Below, one piece after another: positions 1-7,740 of a DNA stretch of 24,342 nt; within the stretch, counting starts at the first letter, position 1; each line of letters begins with the position of its first letter. Location of the stretch: NCBI GenBank assembly GCA_049516635.1, contig JBEKSX010000043.1, positions 1 to 24,342 of the forward strand, read 5' to 3'. A model generated the notes under the pieces. That model had not been told where the DNA came from. It saw only the letters and a program-made list of their open reading frames with translations, and searched no databases. This DNA is from JBEKSX01 sp049516635 (GTDB taxonomy: Bacteria > Bacteroidota > Ignavibacteria > Tepidaquicellales > OLB5). A program made the translations under genes and the position numbers.

Positions 1-5
1 ATTCG

Positions 6-33
6 CAAGAGAGTGTTTTAAAACACTCTCTTG
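6..33. repeat. 28-bp perfect palindrome, possible terminator
   Basis: The two 14-nt arms, starting CAAGAGAGTG and ending CACTCTCTTG, are perfectly complementary with no spacer. As RNA the central TTTTAAAA would form the loop on a GC-containing stem. It lies beyond the TonB remnant and the ZIP gene, which are both read leftward, so it could end that transcript or a gene left of the window. There is no clear U-tract on either side, so the terminator call is weak. Confidence 0.4.
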
Positions 34-53
34 TCATTTATACTCATTTAACT

Positions 54-149
54 TCACAGAAGCCCTGTTACATCGGTGCAATGTGTCAAATCAATTATTA
101 AGATCACATTTCTTCTTTCTGCATAGCTCACAGCACTTACACTAATTGT
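54..149 (-). pseudogene. C-terminal remnant of a second TonB-dependent receptor
   Basis: On the minus strand the 30 codons directly after the ZIP stop read TISVSAVSYAERRNVILIID and then reach a TGA at 54-56. The core SAVSYAERRNVIL matches the end of the intact receptor at 1031-3439 (SAASYGERRNVIL), which is the last beta-strand of the barrel. A 14-nt stretch (ACATTTCTTCTTTC, plus strand) is identical at 107-120 and 1060-1073. No start, plug or remaining barrel is present, so this is a deletion remnant. It implies that a paralogous receptor once lay here, or that the locus was once a tandem receptor-permease duplication. The short length limits certainty. Confidence 0.6.
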
Positions 150-150
150 C

Positions 151-873
151 TCAAATGACCCTTGTTATTAAGAATATAAAAATAATACCGAAAACAGTAA
201 GTCCGATAATTTTAAGTGAATCTTTATTTTTATGTGCTTGGGGAAGGATATCTGATGCACTAATATAAATGAGAAATCCTGCAAAGAAACTTAGATAAAG
301 AAATATATAATAATTCGGAATATCTAAAAATGTAGTGACTAAAAATCCCACTATTGGTGCTAATGCATCGAAAAATAAAAATATTCTAGATTTTTTTACG
401 GTATTGTTATTCAACAACATTAATGTTACTATATTAATCCCATCTGTAAAATCGTAAGAAATTATTGCCAGCGAGACAAAGATCCCAATTGATTGAGAAA
501 CTTTAAATCCCAGACCTATACTGATCCCATCTATTAAACTGTATATTATCAACGCCAGAGCTGATAATACACCTACCTGTGGGTGTTTATGTTCAACATA
601 ATTAATTTCATGAGAATAATGTGCGGCAAAAACCTTTTCATAAATGTGAAAGATCAAGAATCCCGAAATTAGCGCAATCATTGCATACGTCGAAGAAAAG
701 CTATTCTTATTAATGAGTTCGATAATCGCTGGGAGAACATCAAAACATACAACCCCAAGTATAACTCCACCAGCAAAACCCATAATTAGGTGCAGCTTAT
801 TTTTAAAGTTAATTGTGAATAGTCCGCCGGTAAAAGTAGATATAGAGGTTAATATAGGAAATAATATTTGCAT
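151..873 (-). CDS. ZIP-family metal permease with atypical metal-site residues
   Basis: A 240-residue polytopic membrane protein with about seven to eight hydrophobic segments. It resembles bacterial ZIP transporters, which move Zn2+, Fe2+ or Mn2+ into the cytoplasm. The segment with YSLIDGISIGLGF (residues 111-123) matches ZIP helix 4 (usually HSxxDG). The segment with YDFTDGIN (140-147) matches helix 5 (usually His followed by xx(D/E)G). In both places the His that normally opens the motif is Tyr, while D115, D141 and D144 remain. A His-rich loop (H85, H88, H95, H97) before helix 4 is typical of the family. It follows the TonB receptor by about 160 nt on the same strand, with a hairpin between them. 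No SD is visible before the ATG. It could be a transporter with altered metal preference. The family call is firm; the substrate is inferred. Confidence 0.82.
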   Translation of the reverse strand: MQILFPILTSISTFTGGLFTINFKNKLHLIMGFAGGVILGVVCFDVLPAIIELINKNSFSSTYAMIALISGFLIFHIYEKVFAAHYSHEINYVEHKHPQVGVLSALALIIYSLIDGISIGLGFKVSQSIGIFVSLAIISYDFTDGINIVTLMLLNNNTVKKSRIFLFFDALAPIVGFLVTTFLDIPNYYIFLYLSFFAGFLIYISASDILPQAHKNKDSLKIIGLTVFGIIFIFLITRVI

Positions 874-967
874 AAAAGTTTAAGTTTATGTTAGACCAGT
901 GCTATTATTACAATTTAATGATAAATCTAAGAAAAGAAAGTAAACTAAAACTTTCAAATCATAACTT

Positions 968-999
968 ATAGCCTGTTCATTGCTTTATGAACAGGCTAT
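968..999 (-). terminator. Hairpin between TonB receptor and ZIP gene
   Basis: A perfect 13-bp stem (ATAGCCTGTTCAT and its complement) with a 6-nt loop lies 31 nt after the receptor stop. The minus-strand sequence after the stem is AT-rich but not a clean U-run. It may be a partial terminator, or an intercistronic stabilising hairpin that reduces ZIP expression relative to the receptor. Confidence 0.6.
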
Positions 1000-1030
1000 T
1001 AGATTAATATCTTTTTAAGAAAGAAATAAT

Positions 1031-3439
1031 TTATATGTGTAATGCCAGTTTTAAAATTACATTTCTTCTTTCACCATAACTCGCTGCGCTGAAATATGCA
1101 CCTTTCAGTAAATAACTATTGTCCAATATATTTGTAATATAAATTGATGGTTCAGCGGTCATTGCACCTTTAAGATGGAAAGTGTAACCTGCACCTAGAT
1201 TAAAAATAATTGATGGGGGAACATGTGCATCTTTATTAAAATCAAAAAGCCCTGTTTGGTAAGGAACATTATTTGGATTGCCATTCGTTAAGCCCGAACC
1301 GTAGATAGAGGTTAAGTTTATAAACCAATTACCCGGTTGATAGTTTATTCCTCCAACTATTGATAATCTCTGATCATGGTCTAAGTCGGTGGCAGGACCA
1401 TCATTTGTGATAGTTAAAAATCCGCCTGTTACAGTCCCCGAACCGTATGCATGAATTATTGAAACATTTAGGTAACCCGATATTGGAACTTTCGGATGAT
1501 TATATGATAAAGCTATTCCTAATCCGGTTGTCTTTATGGTGGCTATATTTACAGGTGTTTTTACGGCACTGGATCCGATCGTTTGATCATCTACTCCCGG
1601 GCTCGCATATATATGGAAAAAGTCAAGTTTTGCTATTAGGCCAAACGGGAATGTTTTCACAAATGCCGATTCATAAAAATCTTCTCTCGCAGAAAGTGTA
1701 GGCACCCCCGAATTCGTAACATTTGAAGCTAATTGCCTGATACCTTCTATGTTATTTGGCATGAAGTGTTTTCCATAATAAAGGTAAGCTGAATTCGATT
1801 CATTAAAGAAGAAATTCAGTTTTATCCTCGGACTCACTTGCCTTTCCATTTGTACATCTGGTGCAATATGCTGATCGTATCTTAAACCCAGATCAAGCTT
1901 TAATAATCTTATCGGTCTCCATTCACTTTGAGCGAATGCGCCAAAATCTGATCCTTTGAAATTTATTAAAACATTTGGTCCCGCATTTCCTGCACTGTCT
2001 CTTGAAGTAAAATGTTCTTTGCCGTCTGTAGCACTGAAATTAATACCAATATAAGACATGAATGAGTTCGACAGGCGGAAATCATATTTTGTCTTCATAC
2101 CGTAAGTATTAAAGCTTCGGTCTTCGGTCAAGGCATATAAAGTGCTGTCACCTGCAAATTGGAAAGTTGTCGGACTTTCCGGACCGGGTGTATAAAGCAG
2201 ACTTCCCTGGCGAAAAAAGAATCCGGCAAAGAAATTGCTTAACCTATCTTTATTCGTAGATATTGAGTGAAACCATGAAATATTTTCAAATGAATTGCTT
2301 GTTGTTTGATTATCAGGGGAGTATCCTTGTTCATTTATATCGAAAGGTACCTGTGTTATAGTTTTGCTGTAATTAAGGTTTGCAGTAATATAATCGCTCT
2401 TGCTTATCCTATAATCGAACTTGCCGTAAAGATAGTAATCTGTTCCCCGATCGTTAAACAGTGTTGCTGTTGGTTGGTCTATTCTTCTATCAGTTTCCTG
2501 GCGCGAACTCGAAATAAAAAAACCGAGTTTATCTATATTATCGCTAAGAGAAAGGGATTGCCCGTTCGAATTTATGCTCCTGAATGGACCGACTCTGCCG
2601 CCAAGGGTATCACTTGCAGCATTGCTTGATTGACCTGAGGTAACCTCCGTTCCCGGAGAAAAAGGTTTTGTCCCGTTGAAAACGAGGTAACTTCCGGCAT
2701 AAGTTGAAAAGTCAAGATGCAATTTTCCTTTAGGAACCAGTGTATGAACATCCATAATTGCAGCCATCTGTCCGCCGTATTCGGCGGGAAAGCCGCCTGT
2801 ATAAAAGTTTATCCTGTCGAGCACTTTGGGATCAACGACCTCGTTTAACCCTCCGAACACACCTAAAGGAACCGGTAAGCCATCGATATAGTAAGTGAAT
2901 TCTCCATGCATTCCGGAAATGTGCACTTCACCTGTCGGAGCACGAACTGCACCAAGTAAGTTCTCCTGGATGATATTTGTCATTCGTGCACTTGGTGCAC
3001 CGTGATATGCCTCAGATTCAAAAAACTGGTTTCCAGAAGTATTATCTATCGATGTAACAGTAAGCTCATGCTCAGCTATTACATCGATCTCTTTTGTAGT
3101 ATATTCCTTTAATCCAACTGAATATTCGATATTAGATTCTTCAACATAGATAGTAGCCGAATAAAAATCATATCCGCTTAAATATACGGTCAGATTATAC
3201 GTTCCGGGTACTATATCCTGAAATACTGCCTTCCCCATGACATTTGACTCTTCATTTTCAATCAGGACCCCTTCTCTTTTTAAAGTTACTTTAGAACTTT
3301 GCAGGGGTACTTTACTCGAAGCATCAAATACATATACAATGAAAGGGATATTATTTATCCCGGATGATTCTGCTCCTTGAGAAAATACACCCGAAAATAA
3401 TATTAACATTAATGATATTATTAAATTTAGTCTACTCAT
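1031..3439 (-). CDS. TonB-dependent outer-membrane receptor
   Basis: An 802-residue outer-membrane receptor that would import a substrate using TonB energy. In order: a signal peptide (residues 1-20, ending FSGVFSQ); a carboxypeptidase-regulatory-like beta domain (about 30-115, with VPLQSSKVTLKREG and PGTYNLTVYLSGYDFYSATI); a plug domain (about 130-232, with EVHISGMHGEFTYYIDGLPV and INFYTGGFPAEYGGQMAAIM); then a long beta-barrel. The barrel ends in GERRNVILKLALHI, a typical outer-membrane strand with an aromatic/hydrophobic end. Length and order fit the family. The leader before the ATG is AT-rich without SD. Its neighbours, a small HxH/CPIC protein and a ZIP permease, point to metal or metallophore uptake rather than glycans; there is no SusD partner. 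The substrate is inferred only. Confidence 0.9.
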   Translation of the reverse strand: MSRLNLIISLMLILFSGVFSQGAESSGINNIPFIVYVFDASSKVPLQSSKVTLKREGVLIENEESNVMGKAVFQDIVPGTYNLTVYLSGYDFYSATIYVEESNIEYSVGLKEYTTKEIDVIAEHELTVTSIDNTSGNQFFESEAYHGAPSARMTNIIQENLLGAVRAPTGEVHISGMHGEFTYYIDGLPVPLGVFGGLNEVVDPKVLDRINFYTGGFPAEYGGQMAAIMDVHTLVPKGKLHLDFSTYAGSYLVFNGTKPFSPGTEVTSGQSSNAASDTLGGRVGPFRSINSNGQSLSLSDNIDKLGFFISSSRQETDRRIDQPTATLFNDRGTDYYLYGKFDYRISKSDYITANLNYSKTITQVPFDINEQGYSPDNQTTSNSFENISWFHSISTNKDRLSNFFAGFFFRQGSLLYTPGPESPTTFQFAGDSTLYALTEDRSFNTYGMKTKYDFRLSNSFMSYIGINFSATDGKEHFTSRDSAGNAGPNVLINFKGSDFGAFAQSEWRPIRLLKLDLGLRYDQHIAPDVQMERQVSPRIKLNFFFNESNSAYLYYGKHFMPNNIEGIRQLASNVTNSGVPTLSAREDFYESAFVKTFPFGLIAKLDFFHIYASPGVDDQTIGSSAVKTPVNIATIKTTGLGIALSYNHPKVPISGYLNVSIIHAYGSGTVTGGFLTITNDGPATDLDHDQRLSIVGGINYQPGNWFINLTSIYGSGLTNGNPNNVPYQTGLFDFNKDAHVPPSIIFNLGAGYTFHLKGAMTAEPSIYITNILDNSYLLKGAYFSAASYGERRNVILKLALHI

Positions 3440-3475
3440 AATAAAGTATATAATTTTTTTAAATTGTTGTAAAGC

Positions 3476-3499
3476 CTGGTTTAAATAATAACAAACCAG
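3476..3499 (-). terminator. Short hairpin between the small CPIC gene and the receptor gene
   Basis: Arms CTGGTTT and AAACCAG flank a 10-nt loop. On the minus strand this lies after the small gene and before the TonB receptor. It could attenuate read-through into the receptor or mark a processing site. The stem has only three GC pairs, so the call is weak. Confidence 0.35.
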
Positions 3500-3530
3500 C
3501 CGAAAAAGAAAAATATTTAGAATAGTAATA

Positions 3531-3818
3531 TTATGAGTGAGTAGGGGGTGCTCTATCGGATAGAACTGACGGGTGGTTCAGTTCGGGTTTTGTTAGTGTT
3601 TTGAAGAAAGATATAAATTCGCGGGTCGAAGGGGTAATTATTACTGGATTAATTATTATATCGGCTTTAGAGAAGGAATGAATAATTAAACAGATCGGGC
3701 AGTTATTTTCGTCAAAATTCGGGTCAGAATGATTGTGAAAATATTCACTGCTTGATATAAATAAAACAGTGAAAATTAAGATTAAAGCCGTTGTTCTATA
3801 TTTCCATATTATATACAT
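3531..3818 (-). CDS. Small exported HxH/CPIC protein (DUF2946-like)
   Basis: A 95-residue protein with one N-terminal hydrophobic segment (residues 9-22, signal or anchor). It is followed by likely metal ligands: H28-N-H30, C40-P-I-C43 and H47. It ends in a conserved-looking RAPP motif (89-92). The HxH, CPIC and C-terminal RAPP pattern resembles DUF2946-type small proteins that are often found beside copper or other metal uptake genes. It is the first gene of the minus-strand group that continues with the TonB receptor about 90 nt later. The sequence AGGGA sits just before the ATG. A likely role is periplasmic metal binding or sensing for the uptake system. The family match is from memory of the motif pattern, and the metal is unknown. 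Confidence 0.6.
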   Translation of the reverse strand: MYIIWKYRTTALILIFTVLFISSSEYFHNHSDPNFDENNCPICLIIHSFSKADIIINPVIITPSTREFISFFKTLTKPELNHPSVLSDRAPPTHS

Positions 3819-3846
3819 ATTCCCTGCAAATAATGTATTTAGTGAC

Positions 3847-3911
3847 TGATAAACAAGACATTATCAAATAACAATTTATGGAGCTATTGCGTTCCGGCTT
3901 ATCAAATAACA
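3847..3911 (-). promoter_or_regulatory. Candidate operator cluster of the metal-uptake genes
   Basis: Upstream of the small CPIC gene, TGATAA (3847-3852) and TTATCA (3861-3866) form an inverted repeat with an 8-nt spacer. The 13-mer TTATCAAATAACA occurs twice (3861-3873 and 3899-3911), 38 nt apart. The cluster starts about 28 nt before the start codon, where a Fur/Zur-type repressor could block transcription. The arms recall Fur half-sites (TGATAA), but the spacing is not the classical 7-1-7, so the regulator is unknown. Confidence 0.35.
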
Positions 3912-3966
3912 TAAAAAGTAAGCGACAAATTAAAAATAGCCGCTAATATATTTACACCTAATAAAT

Positions 3967-4000
3967 TAAAAGCCCTGCTAATAATTTAACAGGGCTTTTA
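3967..4000 (-). terminator. Intrinsic terminator after the rlpA-like gene
   Basis: An 11-bp perfect stem (TAAAAGCCCTG and its complement) with a 12-nt loop lies about 30 nt past the stop of the RlpA-like gene. On the minus strand it runs straight into TTTTAATTTATT. The GC-rich upper stem plus the T-tract is a standard factor-independent terminator. On the plus strand the T-tract is poorer. Confidence 0.8.
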
Positions 4001-4030
4001 TGTAACTGTACTTTATACAGAGATTACCTT

Positions 4031-5008
4031 TCACTCGCCTATTTTCACCAGATTCGTCTGATATTTCAATTTGTTCAGCCTCTTTATATCTTTTAACGCA
4101 GGTTTTTCTATTTCATATAAGCCAACAAGTATCTTGTATGTAGAAGTATTGCTCTTCTTTGAGGCGTCATTGACAGTGATCTCTTCAAGATAGATCTTGG
4201 TGAACCCGTCCCTCTCGAGACGTCCAATTCTTCTGTCTGCCAGCGATTTATCGCTGTATGTCCCTACTTCGATCGAGTATCCTTTCACTACTGAGAGTTT
4301 GTTCGAAAGATCGTAGAACCTGATAAGCGAATCGATATTATCGATCTGCTGGTATAGATTCGAATCAGATCCCTCGTTCTGCGTTCTGGGAGTGATGATC
4401 TTTATTCTCAAGGTTCCGTTAGACTTGAGGTTCTTGTTTATTTCGAAATCACTTGTATTTCCGTCTTCTGAGTCGAACTCAACGAAGACCTTTGAATCAG
4501 CATCGAGCTGTTCATTCAGAACATCAGTAGTTTTATATTTAGATGTATCCAGTTCGGAACTATCATAAGTATCATTAGGGTCAATACCGTTTCTTAGCAT
4601 TTCGGCTTCGGACTCGGTAATCATCTCAATTTTAACCCGTGCAGTACCGCCCATTAGAATCTGGTCCTTTGCAGCTCTGGAAAGGTCAATGATTCTTCCT
4701 CTTACATAAGGGCCCCTGTCATTGACTATCACGACCGTATAGAGATTATTTTCAAGGTTTGTAACCTTCAGAAGGGTTCCAAAGGGTAAGGTTTTGTGAG
4801 CAGCAGTAAATTCATAGGTATCGAACCGTGTACCACTAGCGGTTCTGTGACCCTGAAATCCTGGGCCATACCACGAAGCCTCACCAATTTCAACAAAACT
4901 TGAACCGGCAGGATCTCCTTCGGAAAGAGCTATATTGGACAGATTGGCCGTAAGCACAAGTTGTACAGTTAAAAAAAAGAGAAACGACAAGATTTTTGTT
5001 TTTAACAA
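4031..5008 (-). CDS. rlpA: RlpA-like septal lytic transglycosylase with SPOR domain
   Basis: With the start chosen here the protein has 325 residues. Signal peptide about 1-29 (MLKTKILSFLFFLTVQ onward); double-psi beta-barrel RlpA domain about 40-130, with ASWYGPGFQGHRTASG, TAAHKTLPFG and NDRGPYVRGRIIDLS; acidic linker about 135-235; SPOR domain about 240-325 (YSIEVGTYSDKSLADRRI). H71 and D97 sit where Pseudomonas aeruginosa RlpA has its proposed catalytic His and Asp. RlpA proteins cleave denuded glycan strands at the septum, and SPOR binds such glycans. Start choice: the longer reading frame begins at a TTG at 5050 without SD. The TTG at 5008 follows AAAGGAGATAGT and gives a clean signal peptide, so 5008 is preferred. 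It appears to be a single-gene transcript. Confidence 0.88.
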   Translation of the reverse strand: MLKTKILSFLFFLTVQLVLTANLSNIALSEGDPAGSSFVEIGEASWYGPGFQGHRTASGTRFDTYEFTAAHKTLPFGTLLKVTNLENNLYTVVIVNDRGPYVRGRIIDLSRAAKDQILMGGTARVKIEMITESEAEMLRNGIDPNDTYDSSELDTSKYKTTDVLNEQLDADSKVFVEFDSEDGNTSDFEINKNLKSNGTLRIKIITPRTQNEGSDSNLYQQIDNIDSLIRFYDLSNKLSVVKGYSIEVGTYSDKSLADRRIGRLERDGFTKIYLEEITVNDASKKSNTSTYKILVGLYEIEKPALKDIKRLNKLKYQTNLVKIGE

Positions 5009-5099
5009 ACTATCTCCTTTCGCTTTTGTTATGAATTCCTGCCCACTCAAAAGATATCAATAATGTAACAATTAGCATTTAGGCAGTTAAATTTAATGT

Positions 5100-5141
5100 G
5101 CTCAAGTTAAAACACTGAACTTGGAGCGTTTTCTTTTTTTT
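5100..5141 (+). terminator. Terminator-like hairpin on the plus strand, no known gene
   Basis: GCTCAAGTT (5100-5108) pairs with AACTTGGAGC (5119-5128) with one bulge. It is followed at once by GTTTTCTTTTTTTTATT. On the plus strand this has the form of an intrinsic terminator, yet no plus-strand gene lies upstream in the window. A transcript ending here would be antisense to the 5' part of rlpA. Confidence 0.4.
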
Positions 5142-5182
5142 ATTGAGCTAGTGCTCAAACTTATAACAAAGAACTATATTAC

Positions 5183-5201
5183 TACCCTAATTTACAGGGT
5201 A
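5183..5201 (-). terminator. Weak hairpin after ilvE
   Basis: TACCCT and AGGGTA flank a 7-nt loop about 40 nt past the ilvE stop. A second small stem, TTGAGC/GCTCAA (5143-5158), follows. The stems are short and the U-tract is poor, so this is only a possible end of the GNAT-ilvE operon. Confidence 0.3.
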
Positions 5202-5243
5202 ATCAAAACTTATTGTTAGAACGTCATTAAGGACTATATTATC

Positions 5244-6173
5244 CTATTTCTTGCGTTTCAAAAAGGTCAGCCAGCGGAACTTATCTTTTCCATTATTAGT
5301 AATTTCGAAGAAAGCATCCTGAAGCTGTTTTGTGACCTTGCCAGGTTTGCCATCTCCCACAATAATCTTATCTATTGATTTTATGGGAGTTATCTCCGCT
5401 GCCGTCCCCGAAAAAAACACTTCATCGGAGATGTACAACATCTCACGCATAATATTGGTTTCCTTCACCCTGTATCCCATATCCTCTGCAAGCTTCATAA
5501 TGGAATCCCGGGTTATCCCTCCTAAAATGGAATTGCTAACTTGCGGAGTATAAAGCTCGCCTTCGTAAACCAGGAAAACATTCTCTCCGCTTCCTTCACT
5601 TATATAACCGTTGATATCCAGAGCAATTCCTTCCGAGTAACCGTTCGTTATAGCTTCCATCTTTATCAGCTGACCGTTCATATATGCACCGCCTATCTTT
5701 GCCATCGTAGGCACACTGTCCGGTGCGCTTCGCTTCCATGAGGAAACGCAAACTTCTATACCTGACTCTAATGCACCTTTTCCGAGGTAAGAACCCCATT
5801 CCCATGCTGCTATTGCAAGATCTACTGGATTTTTTAAAGGATTTACACCAAGATCATCGTATCCTCTGTAAGCTATAGGCCTGATATAGCATGCTTCAAG
5901 TTTATTTGAAGTGATCGTGTCTATGATAGCCTGACGGATCTCCTTGAAAGAATAGGGGATATCTACCCTAAAAATTTTTGCCGAATTAATCAGTCTTTTG
6001 ACGTGTTCATCAAGACGGAACACTGCAGGGCCTTTTTTTGTCTTGTAGCACCTGATTCCTTCAAAAAATGATGAACCATAATGTATTACATGAGAAAGAA
6101 CGTGAATTTTTGCATCCGACCATTTAATGAACTTCCCGTTCATCCAGATCGTATCTACTGCTTTAATTGCCAC
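5244..6173 (-). CDS. ilvE: Branched-chain amino acid aminotransferase
   Basis: A 309-residue class IV PLP aminotransferase that makes Leu, Ile and Val from their 2-oxo acids with glutamate as donor; cytoplasmic. Visible motifs: HYGSSFFEGIRCY (31-43), the catalytic lysine K159 in MAKIGGAYMN, PLP-binding E193 in SEGSGENVFLV, GGITRDSIM near 218-226, and SGTAAEITPI (255-264). Position and length match E. coli IlvE closely. AWEWGSYLG (123-131) and the SGTAAE loop favour IlvE over D-amino acid aminotransferase or aminodeoxychorismate lyase. The start is GTG, supported by AAGGGAG seven nt upstream. It lies 16 nt after the GNAT-like gene, so both are probably one transcript. Confidence 0.93.
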   Translation of the reverse strand: MAIKAVDTIWMNGKFIKWSDAKIHVLSHVIHYGSSFFEGIRCYKTKKGPAVFRLDEHVKRLINSAKIFRVDIPYSFKEIRQAIIDTITSNKLEACYIRPIAYRGYDDLGVNPLKNPVDLAIAAWEWGSYLGKGALESGIEVCVSSWKRSAPDSVPTMAKIGGAYMNGQLIKMEAITNGYSEGIALDINGYISEGSGENVFLVYEGELYTPQVSNSILGGITRDSIMKLAEDMGYRVKETNIMREMLYISDEVFFSGTAAEITPIKSIDKIIVGDGKPGKVTKQLQDAFFEITNNGKDKFRWLTFLKRKK

Positions 6174-6189
6174 TATATAACTCCCTTAT

Positions 6190-7317
6190 TTAATTAAGAG
6201 TTTTACTGAAAATTCTATAAGTTTTATATATATATGCACCAAGATTTTCAGCAGTTTGTCTCATAGGCATATTATCCTCCAGTACCCATGAAATTTCGCC
6301 TGCTTTAATACCTTTTCTGTTGCCTTCTTTAATAGTTTCCAGATAAAATACCGAATCTATGCCTTTTTTTTGATACTCGTGTTTTACACCCATGATAATT
6401 ATTCTGACCATATCAATCTTCTTTTTTCCGCTCAGGAGCTTGAAAATGCCAAATGGAAGCAATCTTCCGTTCATTTTCTTCAACACCTGGTTCAAATCAG
6501 GGATTGATAGCGAAAATCCCGCCGGAACACCGTTTATCTCGGCTATTATCACAAAATCAGGGTCAACGATAGCTTTTATATTCTTGCCAATATAATCAAA
6601 TTCAGCGGTTGTCATCGGAACAAAGCCCCAGTTGTATTCCCACGCATTGTTGTATACTTCTTCTATCCTGTGAATCTCATTATTAAGGTCTTTCATATTC
6701 ACCTTTCTCGTGACCACACCTTCTCTTGATCTGATGATCTTTGCAACCCTTTCCAGTTTAGCCATCAATTTCTCATTTTTGATCACTTCAACCGGAATAT
6801 AATACGCATAAAGGTCTTTTTCTTTGCTGAAACCGAAATCCGTTATCTTTTTCTCGTAATGCGGGGGATTATAGGTCATCATAATAACCGGATTAGAATC
6901 AAATCCATTGACCAGCAACCCGCATTCATCATTTGTGGAAGGATTCATGGGACCCATGATCTTATCGAAACCCTTATCCTTGCACCAGCCGCAGGCTGTG
7001 TCAAGAAGAAGATCCGATACTTCTTCATCGTCGATTGTTTCAAAGAACCCGAAAAACCCAGTTTTATCCTTATGAAAACTGTTATGATTATCGTTCTTTA
7101 TGGCTGCTATCCTGCCAACCGGTTTTCCGTTCGATTCCGCCAGGAACAGGTCCATTTCAGCATGCTGGAAGAACGGATTTTTTTTGGGATTCAGATTATT
7201 CCGGACGTCGAATATCAGGGGAGCAACCCAGAACTTGTCGTTTTTGTATAATTTCCAGGGGAGCTTAATAAACCGCATTTTATCAGCTTCATTCTCGACT
7301 TTTTTGATCTTTACCAA
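6190..7317 (-). CDS. GNAT-like acyltransferase family protein, function unknown
   Basis: A 375-residue soluble protein of a family common in Bacteroidota and deltaproteobacteria and usually labelled GNAT or hypothetical. Its N-terminal hallmark is present: LPWKLYKNDKFWVAPLIFD, then NPFFQHAEMDLFLAE, GKPVGRIAAIKNDNHN and GFFGFFE (about residues 18-95). The C-terminal half (about 205-365) looks like a degenerate N-acetyltransferase fold, with FVIIAEINGVPAGFSLSIPD and a YQKKGIDSVFYLETIK segment in the acetyl-CoA-binding position. The substrate is not known. The start is TTG at 7317 (or GTG at 7314) with no SD. It is kept because the family normally begins about 15 residues before the FIKLPW motif. 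First gene of the pair with ilvE; the context does not by itself assign a role in branched-chain metabolism. Confidence 0.72.
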   Translation of the reverse strand: MVKIKKVENEADKMRFIKLPWKLYKNDKFWVAPLIFDVRNNLNPKKNPFFQHAEMDLFLAESNGKPVGRIAAIKNDNHNSFHKDKTGFFGFFETIDDEEVSDLLLDTACGWCKDKGFDKIMGPMNPSTNDECGLLVNGFDSNPVIMMTYNPPHYEKKITDFGFSKEKDLYAYYIPVEVIKNEKLMAKLERVAKIIRSREGVVTRKVNMKDLNNEIHRIEEVYNNAWEYNWGFVPMTTAEFDYIGKNIKAIVDPDFVIIAEINGVPAGFSLSIPDLNQVLKKMNGRLLPFGIFKLLSGKKKIDMVRIIIMGVKHEYQKKGIDSVFYLETIKEGNRKGIKAGEISWVLEDNMPMRQTAENLGAYIYKTYRIFSKTLN

Positions 7318-7692
7318 TATCGAAAAATTCTATTAAGCTTCTAAATATATAATTAACATACAATATAACTCTATTTTTTTTAAGAATCAATCATTCATAA
7401 TGGTTAGTGAGTAAGGTGTATAATTTCTCTGACAGATATCGTTAGAAATAGAACATATAAATTATTAAAAAACATCATATAAGAAATTTTCGATTGAAAA
7501 AACAACAAGATAGAAAATAGGGTACATACCCCCACAAGTTAGCTTGTATTAACTTGTTCTAATTTGCAGGAAACGCAAGAAATTCACTCATTAGCTTGTC
7601 TACCCAGCTTGTTCAAGGTAGTTACACATTAATAGTTTCATAAGAAATTAGTAACAAATTTTCAATTTGCACTAATTTTACAATTTAAATTT

Positions 7693-7715
7693 TTTCCAAA
7701 GGACTCCTTCGGAGA
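7693..7715. repeat. Short inverted repeat
   Basis: TTTCCAAAGGA and TCCTTCGGAGA flank a single C. On the minus strand as RNA they pair over 11 positions with one G-U and one mismatch. It resembles the small palindromic elements just downstream. Confidence 0.5.
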
Positions 7716-7740
7716 ATTTTTACTTTTCTCTACCCCACCC

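Noticed and set aside
2306..2629. 107-codon plus-strand frame inside the TonB receptor gene
   Set aside because: Antisense shadow of a clear receptor gene; no homology pattern, no SD.
5009..5050. Upstream TTG start of the RlpA-like gene at 5050
   Set aside because: No SD and 14 polar residues before the signal peptide. The TTG at 5008 has AAAGGAG at a good distance.
5244..6173. Reading ilvE as D-amino acid aminotransferase or aminodeoxychorismate lyase
   Set aside because: K159, E193 and the SGTAAE and WEWGSYLG motifs, and the 309-residue length, fit branched-chain aminotransferase better.
6859..7251. 130-codon plus-strand frame antisense to the GNAT-like gene
   Set aside because: Opposite-strand shadow; the minus-strand protein has strong family motifs through the same stretch.
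7534..7557. ACAAG/CTTGT small hairpins with repeated CTTGT words
   Set aside because: Arms of 5-7 bp in AT-rich DNA are expected by chance; no context.
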